Part shown: piece after piece, positions 36,932 through 47,025 of the stretch
How positions within the stretch are numbered: the stretch's first letter is position 1
How the letters are laid out: each line of letters starts with the position of its first letter
Assembly (NCBI GenBank): GCA_947594855.1
Contig: CANQEL010000008.1
Location: 34,424-98,423, forward strand
Source of the DNA: an uncultured Lachnospiraceae bacterium
Lineage (GTDB): Bacteria; Bacillota; Clostridia; Lachnospirales; Lachnospiraceae
Direction of reading: 5' to 3'
DNA: 64,000 bases
Made by a program: the position numbers and the translations under genes
Notes under the pieces: generated by a model
The model's input: the letters and a program-made list of their open reading frames with translations, nothing else
Database searches by the model: none
Told to the model about the DNA's origin: nothing

Positions 36932-38296
36932 ATGGTAAATATTAATGAGGTTATAGAAACTAACCAGATGATTGAGAAAGAAAATCTGGATGTAAGAACC
37001 ATAACGCTTGGAATAAGCCTCTTGGACTGTGCAGATAATAACCTTGAAGAGCTTAACAGGAAAATATATAACAAGATAACGACAAAAGCTGCAAAGCTTG
37101 TTGAAACAGGCAGGCAGATTGAAAGGGAATATGGTATTCCCATTGTAAATAAAAGAATTTCCGTAACCCCTATAGCTATAGTTGGAGCTTCGGCATGTAA
37201 ATCCCCTGAGGATTTTGTTACTATTGCACATACGCTTGATAAGGCGGCAGAAAGTACAGGAGTAAATTTTATAGGAGGATATTCGGCGCTTGTGTCAAAA
37301 GGCATGACGAAAGCAGACGAAAATCTTATAAGGTCAATACCAAAAGCCCTTAGCGCTACTGAAATGGTGTGCAGCTCTGTTAATCTCGGTTCTACCAAAA
37401 CGGGTCTTGATATGGATGCAATAAGGCTTATGGGAGATGTGATTAAACAGACTGCAGAGGAAACAAAAGACAGGGATTCAATCGGATGCGCAAAGCTTGT
37501 TGTATTCTGTAATGCGCCTGATGATAATCCGTTTATGGCAGGAGCCTTTCATGGAGTGACAGAGTGTGATGCGGTTATAAATGTGGGCGTAAGCGGACCG
37601 GGTGTAGTAAAGAAGGCTCTTGAGAGCATACATGGAGAAGATTTTGAAGTACTGTGTGAGACAATTAAAAAGACTGCCTTTAAGATAACTAGAGTAGGAC
37701 AGCTTGTAGCCAAGGAAGCATCGGAAAGGCTTAATATACCTTTTGGAATTATTGATTTATCACTTGCGCCTACACCGGCGGTAGGAGACAGTATAGCAGA
37801 TATATTTGAAGAAATGGGAATTGAAAGGGCAGGAGCGCCGGGAACGACGGCGGCGCTTGCGCTTCTTAATGACCAGGTGAAAAAAGGCGGCGTAATGGCG
37901 TCGTCATATGTCGGAGGATTAAGCGGCGCATTTATTCCGGTAAGTGAGGACAGAGGAATGATACGCGCTGTTAACGACGGTGCGCTTACACTTGAAAAGC
38001 TTGAAGCGATGACGTGCGTCTGTTCTGTAGGGCTTGATATGATTGCGGTTCCCGGAGATATTAAAGAGGCTACAATTTCGGGAATTATTGCGGATGAAAT
38101 GGCAATAGGAATGGTTAACCAAAAAACAACCGCCGTGCGCATTATACCTGTAATAGGAAAAAATGTAGGCGACGTTGTGGAATTTGGAGGACTTTTGGGA
38201 TATGCACCGGTTATGCCTGTAAATAAGTTTGCGTGTGATGATTTTATTAACAGGAAAGGAAGGATACCGGCGCCTATACATAGTTTTAAAAACTGA
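36932..38296 (+). CDS. UPF0210/DUF711 family protein
   Basis: The 454-residue protein matches the UPF0210 family, which has a PFL-like fold. Visible segments are [38 protein letters not shown] and [21 protein letters not shown]. The structural class is known but the reaction is not. The ACT protein upstream is its likely regulatory partner. It is complete and of normal length. Confidence 0.92.
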   Translation: MVNINEVIETNQMIEKENLDVRTITLGISLLDCADNNLEELNRKIYNKITTKAAKLVETGRQIEREYGIPIVNKRISVTPIAIVGASACKSPEDFVTIAHTLDKAAESTGVNFIGGYSALVSKGMTKADENLIRSIPKALSATEMVCSSVNLGSTKTGLDMDAIRLMGDVIKQTAEETKDRDSIGCAKLVVFCNAPDDNPFMAGAFHGVTECDAVINVGVSGPGVVKKALESIHGEDFEVLCETIKKTAFKITRVGQLVAKEASERLNIPFGIIDLSLAPTPAVGDSIADIFEEMGIERAGAPGTTAALALLNDQVKKGGVMASSYVGGLSGAFIPVSEDRGMIRAVNDGALTLEKLEAMTCVCSVGLDMIAVPGDIKEATISGIIADEMAIGMVNQKTTAVRIIPVIGKNVGDVVEFGGLLGYAPVMPVNKFACDDFINRKGRIPAPIHSFKN

Positions 38297-38334
38297 CAGG
38301 CAGTCAGAAACTTATATTTTAAGGAGACTTTAAT

Positions 38335-39792
38335 ATGGTGCTTGATTATTTCAGACAGATAAGCAGTGTTCCCAGGGGTTCGGGTTATAATGAGAAAATC
38401 AGTAATTTTTTAGTGGAATTTGCGAGGAAACGCAATCTCAGATATATTCAGGATGATGCGCTGAATGTGGTAATATATAAGGAAGCCAAAGGGTGTGAAA
38501 GCTGTCCGCCGCTTATATTTCAGGGCCATATGGATATGGTATGTGAAAAAGTAAATGAAAGTGCACACGATTTTTTGAATGATGGTATACAGATTATTGA
38601 AAAAGATGGATATCTGACTGCCGACGGTACGACGCTTGGTGCGGACGACGGTATTGCGCTTGCATATATGCTTGCGCTGCTTGATGACGATATGCCGGTA
38701 CATCCGCCGTATGAAATGGTATTTACAACAGATGAGGAAACAGGAATGTCGGGTGCGTCTGCTTTTGATGCTTCGCGCCTTAAGGGAAGGCATATGATAA
38801 ATCTGGATTCAGAAGAAGAAGGAATATTTATATGCGCGTGTGCAGGAGGCATGACGGGTAAGATTAATCTTCCTGTATCGGTAGAAAATGTTGACGGTAT
38901 ACGTATAGACATATGTGTGAAAAATCTTCTTGGGGGACATTCCGGAACTGAAATAGATAAAAACAGAACCAATGCGGTTCTTCTTTTAGGAAGGCTTTTA
39001 TATGATATAGGCGGAGAAAATATACGACTTATTGATATACATGGCGGCAATAAGGATAATGTAATACCAAATGAAGCGTATATGAGTATTGTGGTTCAGG
39101 AGGAAGAGGCTGAAGTAATATCTGAAATGCTGTATAGAAAGACAGAATCTCTAAAACATGAACTTTTATCGTCAGAGCCGGATATTACATTTAACATACA
39201 ATGTGATGAGTCAAATGGCGTATGCGCATATAAAGTTTTATGCAAAGATTCGTTTAATAAAATAAAGTCGCTTCTTATGCTGCTTGCCGATGGAGTACAC
39301 GTAATGAGCAGTGATATATGCGGTATGGTTGAGAGCTCTTCCAATCTTGGAATATGCAGGCTTGCGGATAATGAATTTCAGGTATCCGTGTCAATGAGAA
39401 GCCAGAAAGAGAGTTATATACATTATATTAGCAGCAGGCTTTCAGTAATTGCAGATATAATTGGCGCGCGGTACAGTACCGGGGAAGCGTATCCCGGATG
39501 GGATATTAAGAAAGAATCCCCGTTTCGTGATATGCTGTGCAGGGTATATGAAAAATCTTACGGTAAAAAACCTGAAGTGTGTGCGATACATGCAGGACTT
39601 GAAGGCGGCATTTTTACGGCAAAGCTTCCGGATATTGATATTGTGTCAATGGGACCTGATATATCTGATATACACACTGTATATGAAAGACTTGATATCA
39701 GTTCGGCTTACAGGGTATATGCATTTTTAAAAGAAGCAGTACTTGAATTTATAAATATGAACGGGAGAGAGGAAGTTGAGCGGCAGATATAG
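38335..39792 (+). CDS. pepD: Aminoacyl-histidine dipeptidase (PepD-like, M20)
   Basis: The 485-residue protein has the M20 zinc residues in order: QGHMDMVCEK, GADDGIALAYML, DEETGMSG and a late IHAGLEGG. It should cut dipeptides, including Xaa-His and cysteinylglycine, in the cytoplasm. The C-terminus overlaps the NUDIX gene by 17 bases, so the two are probably translated together. Confidence 0.92.
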   Translation: MVLDYFRQISSVPRGSGYNEKISNFLVEFARKRNLRYIQDDALNVVIYKEAKGCESCPPLIFQGHMDMVCEKVNESAHDFLNDGIQIIEKDGYLTADGTTLGADDGIALAYMLALLDDDMPVHPPYEMVFTTDEETGMSGASAFDASRLKGRHMINLDSEEEGIFICACAGGMTGKINLPVSVENVDGIRIDICVKNLLGGHSGTEIDKNRTNAVLLLGRLLYDIGGENIRLIDIHGGNKDNVIPNEAYMSIVVQEEEAEVISEMLYRKTESLKHELLSSEPDITFNIQCDESNGVCAYKVLCKDSFNKIKSLLMLLADGVHVMSSDICGMVESSSNLGICRLADNEFQVSVSMRSQKESYIHYISSRLSVIADIIGARYSTGEAYPGWDIKKESPFRDMLCRVYEKSYGKKPEVCAIHAGLEGGIFTAKLPDIDIVSMGPDISDIHTVYERLDISSAYRVYAFLKEAVLEFINMNGREEVERQI

Positions 39793-40315
39793 GAAGCTTG
39801 GACATAAGCTTGTATACAAGGGTCATATAGTGGATTTTTATGAAGATAAAATGAAGCTTGCAAATAATAATATAGTAAACTGGGATTATATACAGCATAA
39901 TGGCGCGGCGGCTATTGTACCATATGATAATGACAATAAGATTATAATGGTGCGGCAGTATAGGATTGGCGCGGATAAAGCCCTGCTTGAGATTCCGGCC
40001 GGCGGGATAAATAAAGGGGAAGACGCATATACGGCAGCAGTGCGTGAACTTACCGAAGAAACCGGTTATAAAGCAAATGAGGTAGCGCATCTTATTGATG
40101 TACATTCTGCGCCTGCATATACATCTGAGTGTGTATACATATATTACGCAAAAGATTTATATAAGGCAGAAAGAAATCTGGATGATGATGAAATTATAGA
40201 TGTTGAAAAATATGATATCGATGAACTTATTGAAATGATAATGAAGGGATATATAACAGACGGTAAAACTATTGCCGGAATATTTGCATTTAAGAAGGTT
40301 CTACAATCAGAATAA
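39776..40315 (+). CDS. NUDIX hydrolase, ADP-ribose pyrophosphatase type
   Basis: The 179-residue protein has a full Nudix box (GGINKGEDAYTAAVRELTEE, then TGY) and should hydrolyse ADP-ribose. The start is a TTG inside the end of pepD after GGAAG. The order NUDIX then spoIIM is as in Bacillus (nudF-spoIIM), which supports both calls. Confidence 0.92.
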   Translation: MSGRYRKLGHKLVYKGHIVDFYEDKMKLANNNIVNWDYIQHNGAAAIVPYDNDNKIIMVRQYRIGADKALLEIPAGGINKGEDAYTAAVRELTEETGYKANEVAHLIDVHSAPAYTSECVYIYYAKDLYKAERNLDDDEIIDVEKYDIDELIEMIMKGYITDGKTIAGIFAFKKVLQSE

Positions 40316-40338
40316 CTGCATATCCTTAAAAAAAGGGG

Positions 40339-40884
40339 ATGAGTTATTTGGTTCTTTGGAAAAAATATTCTTTGCTGTTTGTTGTATGCGCTTTCTTCGG
40401 AGTACTTGCGGGGAGCTTGTTTAAAAGCTCCTATTTTGATGCCTTAAAGACAGTCGTGGATAATTTTACAGACTATGTAATAAACAGATTTCTGTATATC
40501 GGAAACGCGGAGAAGATTGTCCTTTTAGTAAAAGTTATAATTAAAAGAATGGGTCCTTTTATCCTGATGTGGCTTCTTTCGCTTACTGTGGCAAGGATAC
40601 CGTATATAATATGGCTGTGTGTTAAAAATGGTTTCTGTATGGGATTTTTTTCATGTTTTATGGTTATGGCATACGGGGTAAATGCCTGCAGGTATGTTCC
40701 AATGTGGTATTTTCCACAGATTATAATATATGCGTTTGTATATGGATTCTGTATTGTATACATAACAGAAAACCTGCAAAAGAAAAAGAAGTCTGTAATA
40801 TTGTTTATGACTCTTCTTATGTTTGCAGGCTGTTTCCTTGAGGCTTATATCAATCCAGTATGTTTGTCATACGTGTTTTCGTAA
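40339..40884 (+). CDS. spoIIM: Stage II sporulation protein M-like membrane protein
   Basis: The 181-residue protein has about five membrane helices. LWLLS and KNGFCMGFFSCFM resemble the SpoIIM family, which with SpoIID and SpoIIP drives engulfment. The ATG at 40339 touches the AAAAGGGG site, while a TTG at 40348 sits at a better distance, so the true start may be the TTG. It follows a NUDIX gene, as in Bacillus. Confidence 0.82.
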   Translation: MSYLVLWKKYSLLFVVCAFFGVLAGSLFKSSYFDALKTVVDNFTDYVINRFLYIGNAEKIVLLVKVIIKRMGPFILMWLLSLTVARIPYIIWLCVKNGFCMGFFSCFMVMAYGVNACRYVPMWYFPQIIIYAFVYGFCIVYITENLQKKKKSVILFMTLLMFAGCFLEAYINPVCLSYVFS

Positions 40885-40894
40885 ATATTAAAGA

Positions 40895-41923
40895 TTAGAG
40901 TTTATCGGCCATGTTTTTAAGCAGGGCTTCCGTAGTATCCCAGCCTATACACGGGTCGGTAATGGACTGACCGTATATATGCTGTCCGATATTGTGTCTT
41001 CCCTCCACAAGATAACTTTCTACCATTACGCCTTTAAGCAGTTTCTTTATATCAGGGGAGATACGTCTGTTATGGAGTACGTCTTCTACGATACGCGGCT
41101 GTTCTGAATATACCTTATTGGAATTAGAATGATTTGTATCTATAATAACTGCCGGATTAAGGAGCTCGTATTCTTCATACAGTTTTGCCAGACGCATTAT
41201 ATCTTCATAATGGTAGTTTGGTATACTCTGTCCGTGTTTGTTTACGGCGCCCCTAAGTATTGTATGAGCAAGCGGATTGCCGTCAGTCTTTACTTCATAT
41301 CCCCTGTAAAGAAACGTATGGGATGCCTGTCCTGCTTTGCAGGAATTAAGCATAACTGAGAAATCGCCGCTTGTAGGGTTCTTCATTCCGCAGGGAATAT
41401 CAAATCCGCTTATTACTATACGGTGCTGCTGGTCTTCAACTGAACGCGCGCCTACAGCGACATATGAAAGTATATCGCTTACATACGGCCAGTTTTCAGG
41501 ATAGAGCATTTCATCAGCAGAGAAAAGATGTGATTCAGAGATTGCGCGGAGATGCATCTTCCTCATGGCAATTATTCCCTCGCCGATATCTGGTTTTTTC
41601 TCAGGATCAGGCTGATGAACCATGCCTTTATATCCTTCGCCGGTTGTTCTTGGCTTATTAGTATATATTCTTGGTATTATAAGTATCTTATCTTTTATTT
41701 CTTCCTGAATTTTTGCAAGCCTGCTTATATATTCGCATACGGAATCTTCGTTATCTGCGGAACATGGTCCGATGATTGCAAGAAATTTGTCGGATTTGCT
41801 GCAGAGTACATTTTTTATTTCTTCATCACGTGCTTTTTTGAGTTCCATATGTTTTGGGGTTAAAGGGTATTTATCCTTTAGTTCTTCAGGAGATATTACT
41901 TTTTTTGAATAGTGCATACCCAT
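40895..41923 (-). CDS. 3-deoxy-7-phosphoheptulonate synthase, class I AroFGH type
   Basis: The 342-residue TIM barrel condenses phosphoenolpyruvate with erythrose 4-phosphate, the first shikimate step. AIIGPCSADN, RIYTNKPRTTGEGYKG, GARSVEDQQHR and DTNHSNSNK are the class I (E. coli-like) signatures. It lacks an added chorismate mutase domain. It converges on spoIIM with a 10-base gap and has its own strong promoter. Confidence 0.95.
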   Translation of the reverse strand: MGMHYSKKVISPEELKDKYPLTPKHMELKKARDEEIKNVLCSKSDKFLAIIGPCSADNEDSVCEYISRLAKIQEEIKDKILIIPRIYTNKPRTTGEGYKGMVHQPDPEKKPDIGEGIIAMRKMHLRAISESHLFSADEMLYPENWPYVSDILSYVAVGARSVEDQQHRIVISGFDIPCGMKNPTSGDFSVMLNSCKAGQASHTFLYRGYEVKTDGNPLAHTILRGAVNKHGQSIPNYHYEDIMRLAKLYEEYELLNPAVIIDTNHSNSNKVYSEQPRIVEDVLHNRRISPDIKKLLKGVMVESYLVEGRHNIGQHIYGQSITDPCIGWDTTEALLKNMADKL

Positions 41924-41967
41924 AATGGTTATCCTTCTTTCAATAAATGGTATTTTGTCACAGACAC

Positions 41968-41996
41968 ATTCTACACGTTTTGTTATTTTAAGTCAA
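41968..41996 (-). promoter_or_regulatory. Sigma-A promoter for the DAHP synthase gene
   Basis: On the minus strand TTGACT and TAGAAT are separated by 17 bases, 44 bases before the ATG. No T-box or tryptophan leader fits in the short space. Confidence 0.7.
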
Positions 41997-42020
41997 TGTG
42001 TTCACACAATTTTGACAATA

Positions 42021-42048
42021 TTGTTATAAAATACATCTAGCTTAAAAT
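42021..42048 (+). promoter_or_regulatory. Possible promoter for the Gld-type ABC operon
   Basis: TTGTTA and TAAAAT are separated by 16 bases, 29 bases before the first start. A TTGACA at 42012 lacks a well-placed -10. Confidence 0.35.
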
Positions 42049-42077
42049 ATGTAATCTTAGTTAGGAGGAGAATTAGT

Positions 42078-43082
42078 TTGATTGAAGTAAGAAATCTGGT
42101 AAAGGATTACTATGGCAATATAGCGGTTAATGATATTTCCTTTACCGTAAATGCAGGAGAGATTGTTGGTTTCCTTGGACCAAACGGCGCAGGTAAATCA
42201 ACTACAATGAATATAATTACAGGTTATATTTCATCTACCTCCGGCCAGGCAATAGTAAACGGTTATGATATTTTTGAAGAGCCTGAAAAGGCAAAGAAGA
42301 GTATAGGATATCTGCCTGAGCAGCCGCCTATATATCCGGATATGAAAGTGCGCGAATATCTGATGTTTGTTGCCGAACTGAAGAAAGTAAATAAAAAAGA
42401 AAGACAGCAGATGATAGAAGATATTATGAATCTGACAAAGATAAACGATGTGTCCGAAAGGCTTATTAAATACCTTTCAAAAGGTTATAAGCAGAGAGTA
42501 GGACTTGCATCTGCCATTGTCGGTTATCCTGAAATCCTTATTCTGGATGAGCCTACTGTAGGCCTTGACCCAAACCAGATTATAGAGATAAGGGAGCTTA
42601 TAAAGAGTCTCAGCAAGAAGCATACAATTCTTTTGAGCTCGCATATAATGCAGGAAGTAAGCGCCGTATGCGATAAGATTATTATTATTAATAAAGGAAA
42701 ACTTATAGCATATGACACCCCTGCCAATATTGCAAAGATGCTTGAGGAATCAAGGGAACTTCTTCTTACCGTTAAAGGTTACGAGACTACGGTTAAATAT
42801 ATTATTGATTCAATGGAAGGAATAAGGGAAGTAAAGTATAACAAATCCGGCACTGAAGGATGTATTGATATAAGTATTAAGATGGAAGAAAATACTGATA
42901 TCAGAGAAGAGTTATTCTATGCGATGTCGAAAGCAAACTGTCCTATTATTGAAATGAGGCTTCACCAGACGACACTTGAGGAAATATTCCTTGCCCTTAC
43001 GCATGATAATGTAAAAATAAGTGATATGGAGAATGAGGATATTCCTGAGCAGGATTATGAGACAAAGGAGGCTGAAGAATAA
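42078..43082 (+). CDS. ABC transporter ATP-binding protein (GldA-like)
   Basis: The 334-residue protein has Walker A GPNGAGKST, the signature YLSKGYKQRVGLA, Walker B ILILDEPTVGLDP and the H-loop SSHIM. A C-terminal acidic extension of about 20 residues is present. The start is a TTG, 9 bases after GGAGG. The permease starts in a TAATG overlap. It drives the exporter made with the next three genes. Confidence 0.94.
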   Translation: MIEVRNLVKDYYGNIAVNDISFTVNAGEIVGFLGPNGAGKSTTMNIITGYISSTSGQAIVNGYDIFEEPEKAKKSIGYLPEQPPIYPDMKVREYLMFVAELKKVNKKERQQMIEDIMNLTKINDVSERLIKYLSKGYKQRVGLASAIVGYPEILILDEPTVGLDPNQIIEIRELIKSLSKKHTILLSSHIMQEVSAVCDKIIIINKGKLIAYDTPANIAKMLEESRELLLTVKGYETTVKYIIDSMEGIREVKYNKSGTEGCIDISIKMEENTDIREELFYAMSKANCPIIEMRLHQTTLEEIFLALTHDNVKISDMENEDIPEQDYETKEAEE

Positions 43083-43945
43083 TGGGAGCAATATATAAAA
43101 AGGAATTAAAATCATATTTTACTTCAATGATAGGCTGTGTGTTTTTAGCTATCATGCTTATTATAATAAGCATATACTTTTTTGTAGTAAACATGCTTAA
43201 TATGTATGCGGAGATGTCTACAACGCTTAACGCCATTACTTTTGTAATTGTATTGATTATGCCTATAATTACAATGAGGACACTGGCAGAAGAAAACAAA
43301 CAGAAAACGGACCAGCTGCTTTTTACGGCTCCGGTATCAATAGTTAAGATTATTCTTGGCAAGTATCTGGCGCTTATTACATTATACGGTATTGGAATGG
43401 CTGTTATATGTACCTATCCGATTATTATGAATATGTACGGTGATGCACAGATTGCACAGTCCTACAGCAGTATTTTAGGATTCTTTTTAATGGGAGCAGC
43501 CTATCTTGCAATAGGGCTTTTTATATCATCACTTACTGAAAGTCAGGTTATAGCCGGGGTAATATCTTTTATAGTAATGATATTTACTTATCTTATGACT
43601 AATATTGCGGGACTTCTTCCAACAGGCCATTTATCACAGGTTGTATGTCTGGCAGTCATAGTTGTCATTATTTCCTGTATTGCATATATAATGATGCATA
43701 ATCTGGTTGTTACGGCAGCAATATGTATTGTTGGAGAAGCATTTGTTGCAATTATGTATTTTGTTCGCCCTTCATTTTATGACGGACTTATGGTGAATAT
43801 ACTGAGCTGGTTTTCAGTCGTTGACAGATATCGTTCATTTTCACTGGGAATTATGGACGTGTCAGCTATGGTATATTATCTGAGTGTTATATTCGTCTTT
43901 ATTTTCTTTACGGTAATGCGTATTAAGAAGAAGAGATGGAGCTAA
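43082..43945 (+). CDS. ABC-2 type permease (GldF-like)
   Basis: The 287-residue protein has about six membrane helices and begins with a cytoplasmic YKKELKSYFTSMIG segment. It includes the conserved PIITMRTLAEENKQKTDQLLFTAP split by helix ends, typical of GldF-like permeases. It pairs with the ATPase upstream and the GldG-like protein downstream. The cargo is unknown. Confidence 0.92.
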   Translation: MGAIYKKELKSYFTSMIGCVFLAIMLIIISIYFFVVNMLNMYAEMSTTLNAITFVIVLIMPIITMRTLAEENKQKTDQLLFTAPVSIVKIILGKYLALITLYGIGMAVICTYPIIMNMYGDAQIAQSYSSILGFFLMGAAYLAIGLFISSLTESQVIAGVISFIVMIFTYLMTNIAGLLPTGHLSQVVCLAVIVVIISCIAYIMMHNLVVTAAICIVGEAFVAIMYFVRPSFYDGLMVNILSWFSVVDRYRSFSLGIMDVSAMVYYLSVIFVFIFFTVMRIKKKRWS

Positions 43946-43973
43946 TCAAATAATTTGAAAGGAGATATAAGAA

Positions 43974-45452
43974 TTGAGTACAGAAAATAAGGCAGTCCGC
44001 AAGAAGGGCAGTTCCTTCTCAGGCAGAAATTTTAAAACAGGAATGTATAGTTCAATTATTCTTGTATTTGTAGTTGCTATAGTTATTTTAATTAATCTTT
44101 TTGTCAGTCAGCTTGATATAAAGGTTGACCTTACTGATGATAATATATATACACTGACTGATGATACCGCTTCTTATCTTAAGGAGCTGGATGCTGATAT
44201 AACCATATATTATATTGTAAAAGAAGGTTCGGAGTACGAGGTTTTACAAAATGTTATTAATGAATACGGAAGATATCCTAATATAGAAGTACAGTGGAAA
44301 GACCCGGAGCTTTATCCGCAGTTTGCAGCGCAATATACGGATGCAGAACTCACAGAAACGGGAAATGATGTTATAGTTGTAAATAATGATACAGGCAGCA
44401 GCCGTTTTATACCATTTGACGATATGTATATCACTGATTACTCAATGGATTATACGACATATTCACAGAATTATTCATATACTCTTGATGCAGAAGGACA
44501 GATTACATCTGCAATTCAGTTTGTAACAGAGGAAAGTCATACAAAGATGTATGTAGTATCGGCGCATCAGGAGACAGAGCTTGGAAGCGGCATGAAGGAC
44601 CTGATAGAAAAGTCTAATATTCAGATAGAGACACTGGATGTATTATCTGCCACTGAAGTTCCCGAAGATTGCAACATACTGTTTATTAACAGTCCTGCAA
44701 GCGATATTTCAGAGACAGAGCTTAATATGTATAAGACATATCTTGAAAATGGCGGAGCTGCAGTTCTGACGGCAGGTTATTCTGCAAGCAGCATGCCAAA
44801 TTATAACAGTCTTTTGAAATATTACGGTGTTGAAGCTACAGGCAGCGTTGTACTTGAGACGGAAGGCAATTATCTTCAGAATTATCCTACTTACCTTGTA
44901 AGTCCTTTTGAGTCAGTAACTGATGATATATCTTCTGAGTTTTCATCCCAGGATTATGTTATAGTGCCAATTGCCCAGGGATTGAAACTGCAGGATAAAG
45001 CAGATATGAGAAGTACCATTACCGTATCTAATATTGTAGTTACTACAGAGGAATCATATGCCAAAACTAATCCGAATGAGAAATCGGAAGAAGAATCACT
45101 TGCAAAGACCGAAAATGATATTTCAGGACCTTTCAGTACAGTAATACAGGCTGTAGATACTTATAAAGACAAGACTTCAAAGGTAGCAATATTTGCGAGC
45201 CCGTATATGTTTGCTGATGACTGGATTGGATATTATTCATGCAGGAATTCCGATCTCCTTTTAGATTCCCTGGACTGGATGAGAGGAGAAGATACCAATT
45301 CAATAGCAGTACCACAGAGAAGTCTTGATACGGTATATCTTGAAGTTCCGCTTAAGTCAGCGCAGGTATGGGCAATTATTACGATTGCAGTTGTTCCGCT
45401 TGCAATTATCGCTGCAGGATTTGTTGTATGGTATCGCAGGAGGAAACATTAA
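43974..45452 (+). CDS. GldG-like extracytoplasmic ABC component
   Basis: The 492-residue protein has an N-terminal membrane helix, a large domain facing outward (DITIYYIVKEGSEYEVLQNV, ILFINSPASDISETE) and a second helix near the C-terminus. This is the GldG layout, with a fold like the ABC-type uncharacterised transport family. The start is a TTG 9 bases after AAAGGAG. Its stop overlaps the DUF4340 start (TAATG). Confidence 0.88.
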   Translation: MSTENKAVRKKGSSFSGRNFKTGMYSSIILVFVVAIVILINLFVSQLDIKVDLTDDNIYTLTDDTASYLKELDADITIYYIVKEGSEYEVLQNVINEYGRYPNIEVQWKDPELYPQFAAQYTDAELTETGNDVIVVNNDTGSSRFIPFDDMYITDYSMDYTTYSQNYSYTLDAEGQITSAIQFVTEESHTKMYVVSAHQETELGSGMKDLIEKSNIQIETLDVLSATEVPEDCNILFINSPASDISETELNMYKTYLENGGAAVLTAGYSASSMPNYNSLLKYYGVEATGSVVLETEGNYLQNYPTYLVSPFESVTDDISSEFSSQDYVIVPIAQGLKLQDKADMRSTITVSNIVVTTEESYAKTNPNEKSEEESLAKTENDISGPFSTVIQAVDTYKDKTSKVAIFASPYMFADDWIGYYSCRNSDLLLDSLDWMRGEDTNSIAVPQRSLDTVYLEVPLKSAQVWAIITIAVVPLAIIAAGFVVWYRRRKH

Positions 45453-47011
45453 TGAAGAAAAAACAGGTTATATCCATTATCATAATGTTTGCGGCAGTTG
45501 TTTTGCTTGCTTTGGGTTATATGCTTGCAAAGAATTACAAAGATAAGAAAAGTGAGGAAAAAACAGCTGAGGAAGAGGCAGAGAGCGAGACAATTGATAT
45601 ATATGATATTGATAAGGATAAGGTTGTAAAAATCTCTGTTATGAATAGTTCGGGAAGCTTTGACATAGTACTGAAAGATAATGAATGGGTCCAGGAAGGA
45701 ACAGATGTGCCAATGAATTCCGAAAGTGTCCAGGGTATGCTTGACGCCATAGCAGACGTAGACGCCATTAAGGTCATATCAGAGGATGGAAACAATCTTG
45801 CCGAATATGGGCTTGATGCGCCGCAGATGAGCTATACGGTTACATTGTCAGATGATACACAGTATACTGTAAGGCTTGGAATAGCGCTTAGTACTGATGT
45901 ATCGGCACATTATGCGCTTCTTGATTCGGATACAAAGGTATATTCGGTATCGGATAATTATTATGACCCGTTTGATGTTGATATTATTTCAATGACACAG
46001 ATAGAAGACGAGGTAAATATTAATTCCGAATATATAACATCAGTAAGCGTAACAGATAAAAACGGACTTGATTTTGCGGCTAAATATATTGGAGAACAGG
46101 CTGATAACGGATATTATAAATGGGAAATCACAAAGCCGTATAAAGATATATTTGCAGATACTGATACACTTAATGCACAGCTTGAAAAGTATTCTGCCAT
46201 AAGTTATGAAAAGTGTGTGGATTACAATTGTGAAGACCTTAGCAAATACGGACTTGATAAACCTTATGGAACTATCAGGCTGGATTATTATACTGTAACC
46301 GGCACAGAGGATTCAGATGAAAATTCCGAAGATGAGGATTCTTCAGATGGTACGGATACTGAAACAGATGAAGCGCAGGCAACTCCGGTTCCGGAAGAAT
46401 TAAGGGAATATTACACATATATCCTGTATGTTGGCGACAAGTATACGGATGGTGATGAAGAGAGTTATTATGTAAGTCCTGACGGAAGCGGCAAAGTATA
46501 TACAATATCTGCTGAAACCGTTGACGGATTGTTTGATTTTACTCCTTTCTCGATGGCAGACCCATGTATATATTCTGAGCTTGTAGACCAGTTGTCGGGA
46601 TATGACATAGAGTATAAAGGTAAAAAATATTCTGTTGAAAGAAGAGAAGAAAAAGCAGAAGAAGGGGATGACAAAGAAGGTAAAACAGATGATGACGGCA
46701 TGGTAAATGTATATTATGTAAATGGACAGAAAGTGGATGAAACCGAAATACTTACACTTTATTCTGCCGCGTATCTGCTTGTACTTTCAGGTGAGGCTGA
46801 TAAATCCCTTATGACCAATGAAGATGCGGTGCTTACGATAACGTATCATCCGACTGCATCGGATGATGTGGTTGTAAAATATATACCATACGGAAATGAG
46901 AATTTCTATAGCGTGGATAAGAACGGAATGACATATTTCCTTACTGATAAGAGAGGAATAGATGATTTGATTTCCAGGTATGAAAAATTTATGGAAGACA
47001 ATAAACTGTAA
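45452..47011 (+). CDS. DUF4340 domain protein of the Gld-type exporter
   Basis: The 519-residue protein has an N-terminal membrane helix (about 4-24) and a long acidic extracytoplasmic part. The repeated W/Y-containing beta motif (DIVLKDNEWVQEG, YGLDAPQMSYTVTL, YGLDKPYGTIRL) is the DUF4340 pattern. A Ser/Asp/Glu-rich stretch (about 285-310) interrupts it. A longer frame from 45368 is not used because AGGAGG precedes the ATG at 45452. DUF4340 commonly follows GldG. Confidence 0.88.
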   Translation: MKKKQVISIIIMFAAVVLLALGYMLAKNYKDKKSEEKTAEEEAESETIDIYDIDKDKVVKISVMNSSGSFDIVLKDNEWVQEGTDVPMNSESVQGMLDAIADVDAIKVISEDGNNLAEYGLDAPQMSYTVTLSDDTQYTVRLGIALSTDVSAHYALLDSDTKVYSVSDNYYDPFDVDIISMTQIEDEVNINSEYITSVSVTDKNGLDFAAKYIGEQADNGYYKWEITKPYKDIFADTDTLNAQLEKYSAISYEKCVDYNCEDLSKYGLDKPYGTIRLDYYTVTGTEDSDENSEDEDSSDGTDTETDEAQATPVPEELREYYTYILYVGDKYTDGDEESYYVSPDGSGKVYTISAETVDGLFDFTPFSMADPCIYSELVDQLSGYDIEYKGKKYSVERREEKAEEGDDKEGKTDDDGMVNVYYVNGQKVDETEILTLYSAAYLLVLSGEADKSLMTNEDAVLTITYHPTASDDVVVKYIPYGNENFYSVDKNGMTYFLTDKRGIDDLISRYEKFMEDNKL

Positions 47012-47025
47012 GGAGGGGGAAATGT

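Noticed and set aside
42012..42040. TTGACA at 42012 as -35 box of the Gld-type operon
   Set aside because: The sequence 17 bases on is ATCTAG, not a -10 box; the weaker TTGTTA/TAAAAT pair fits better.
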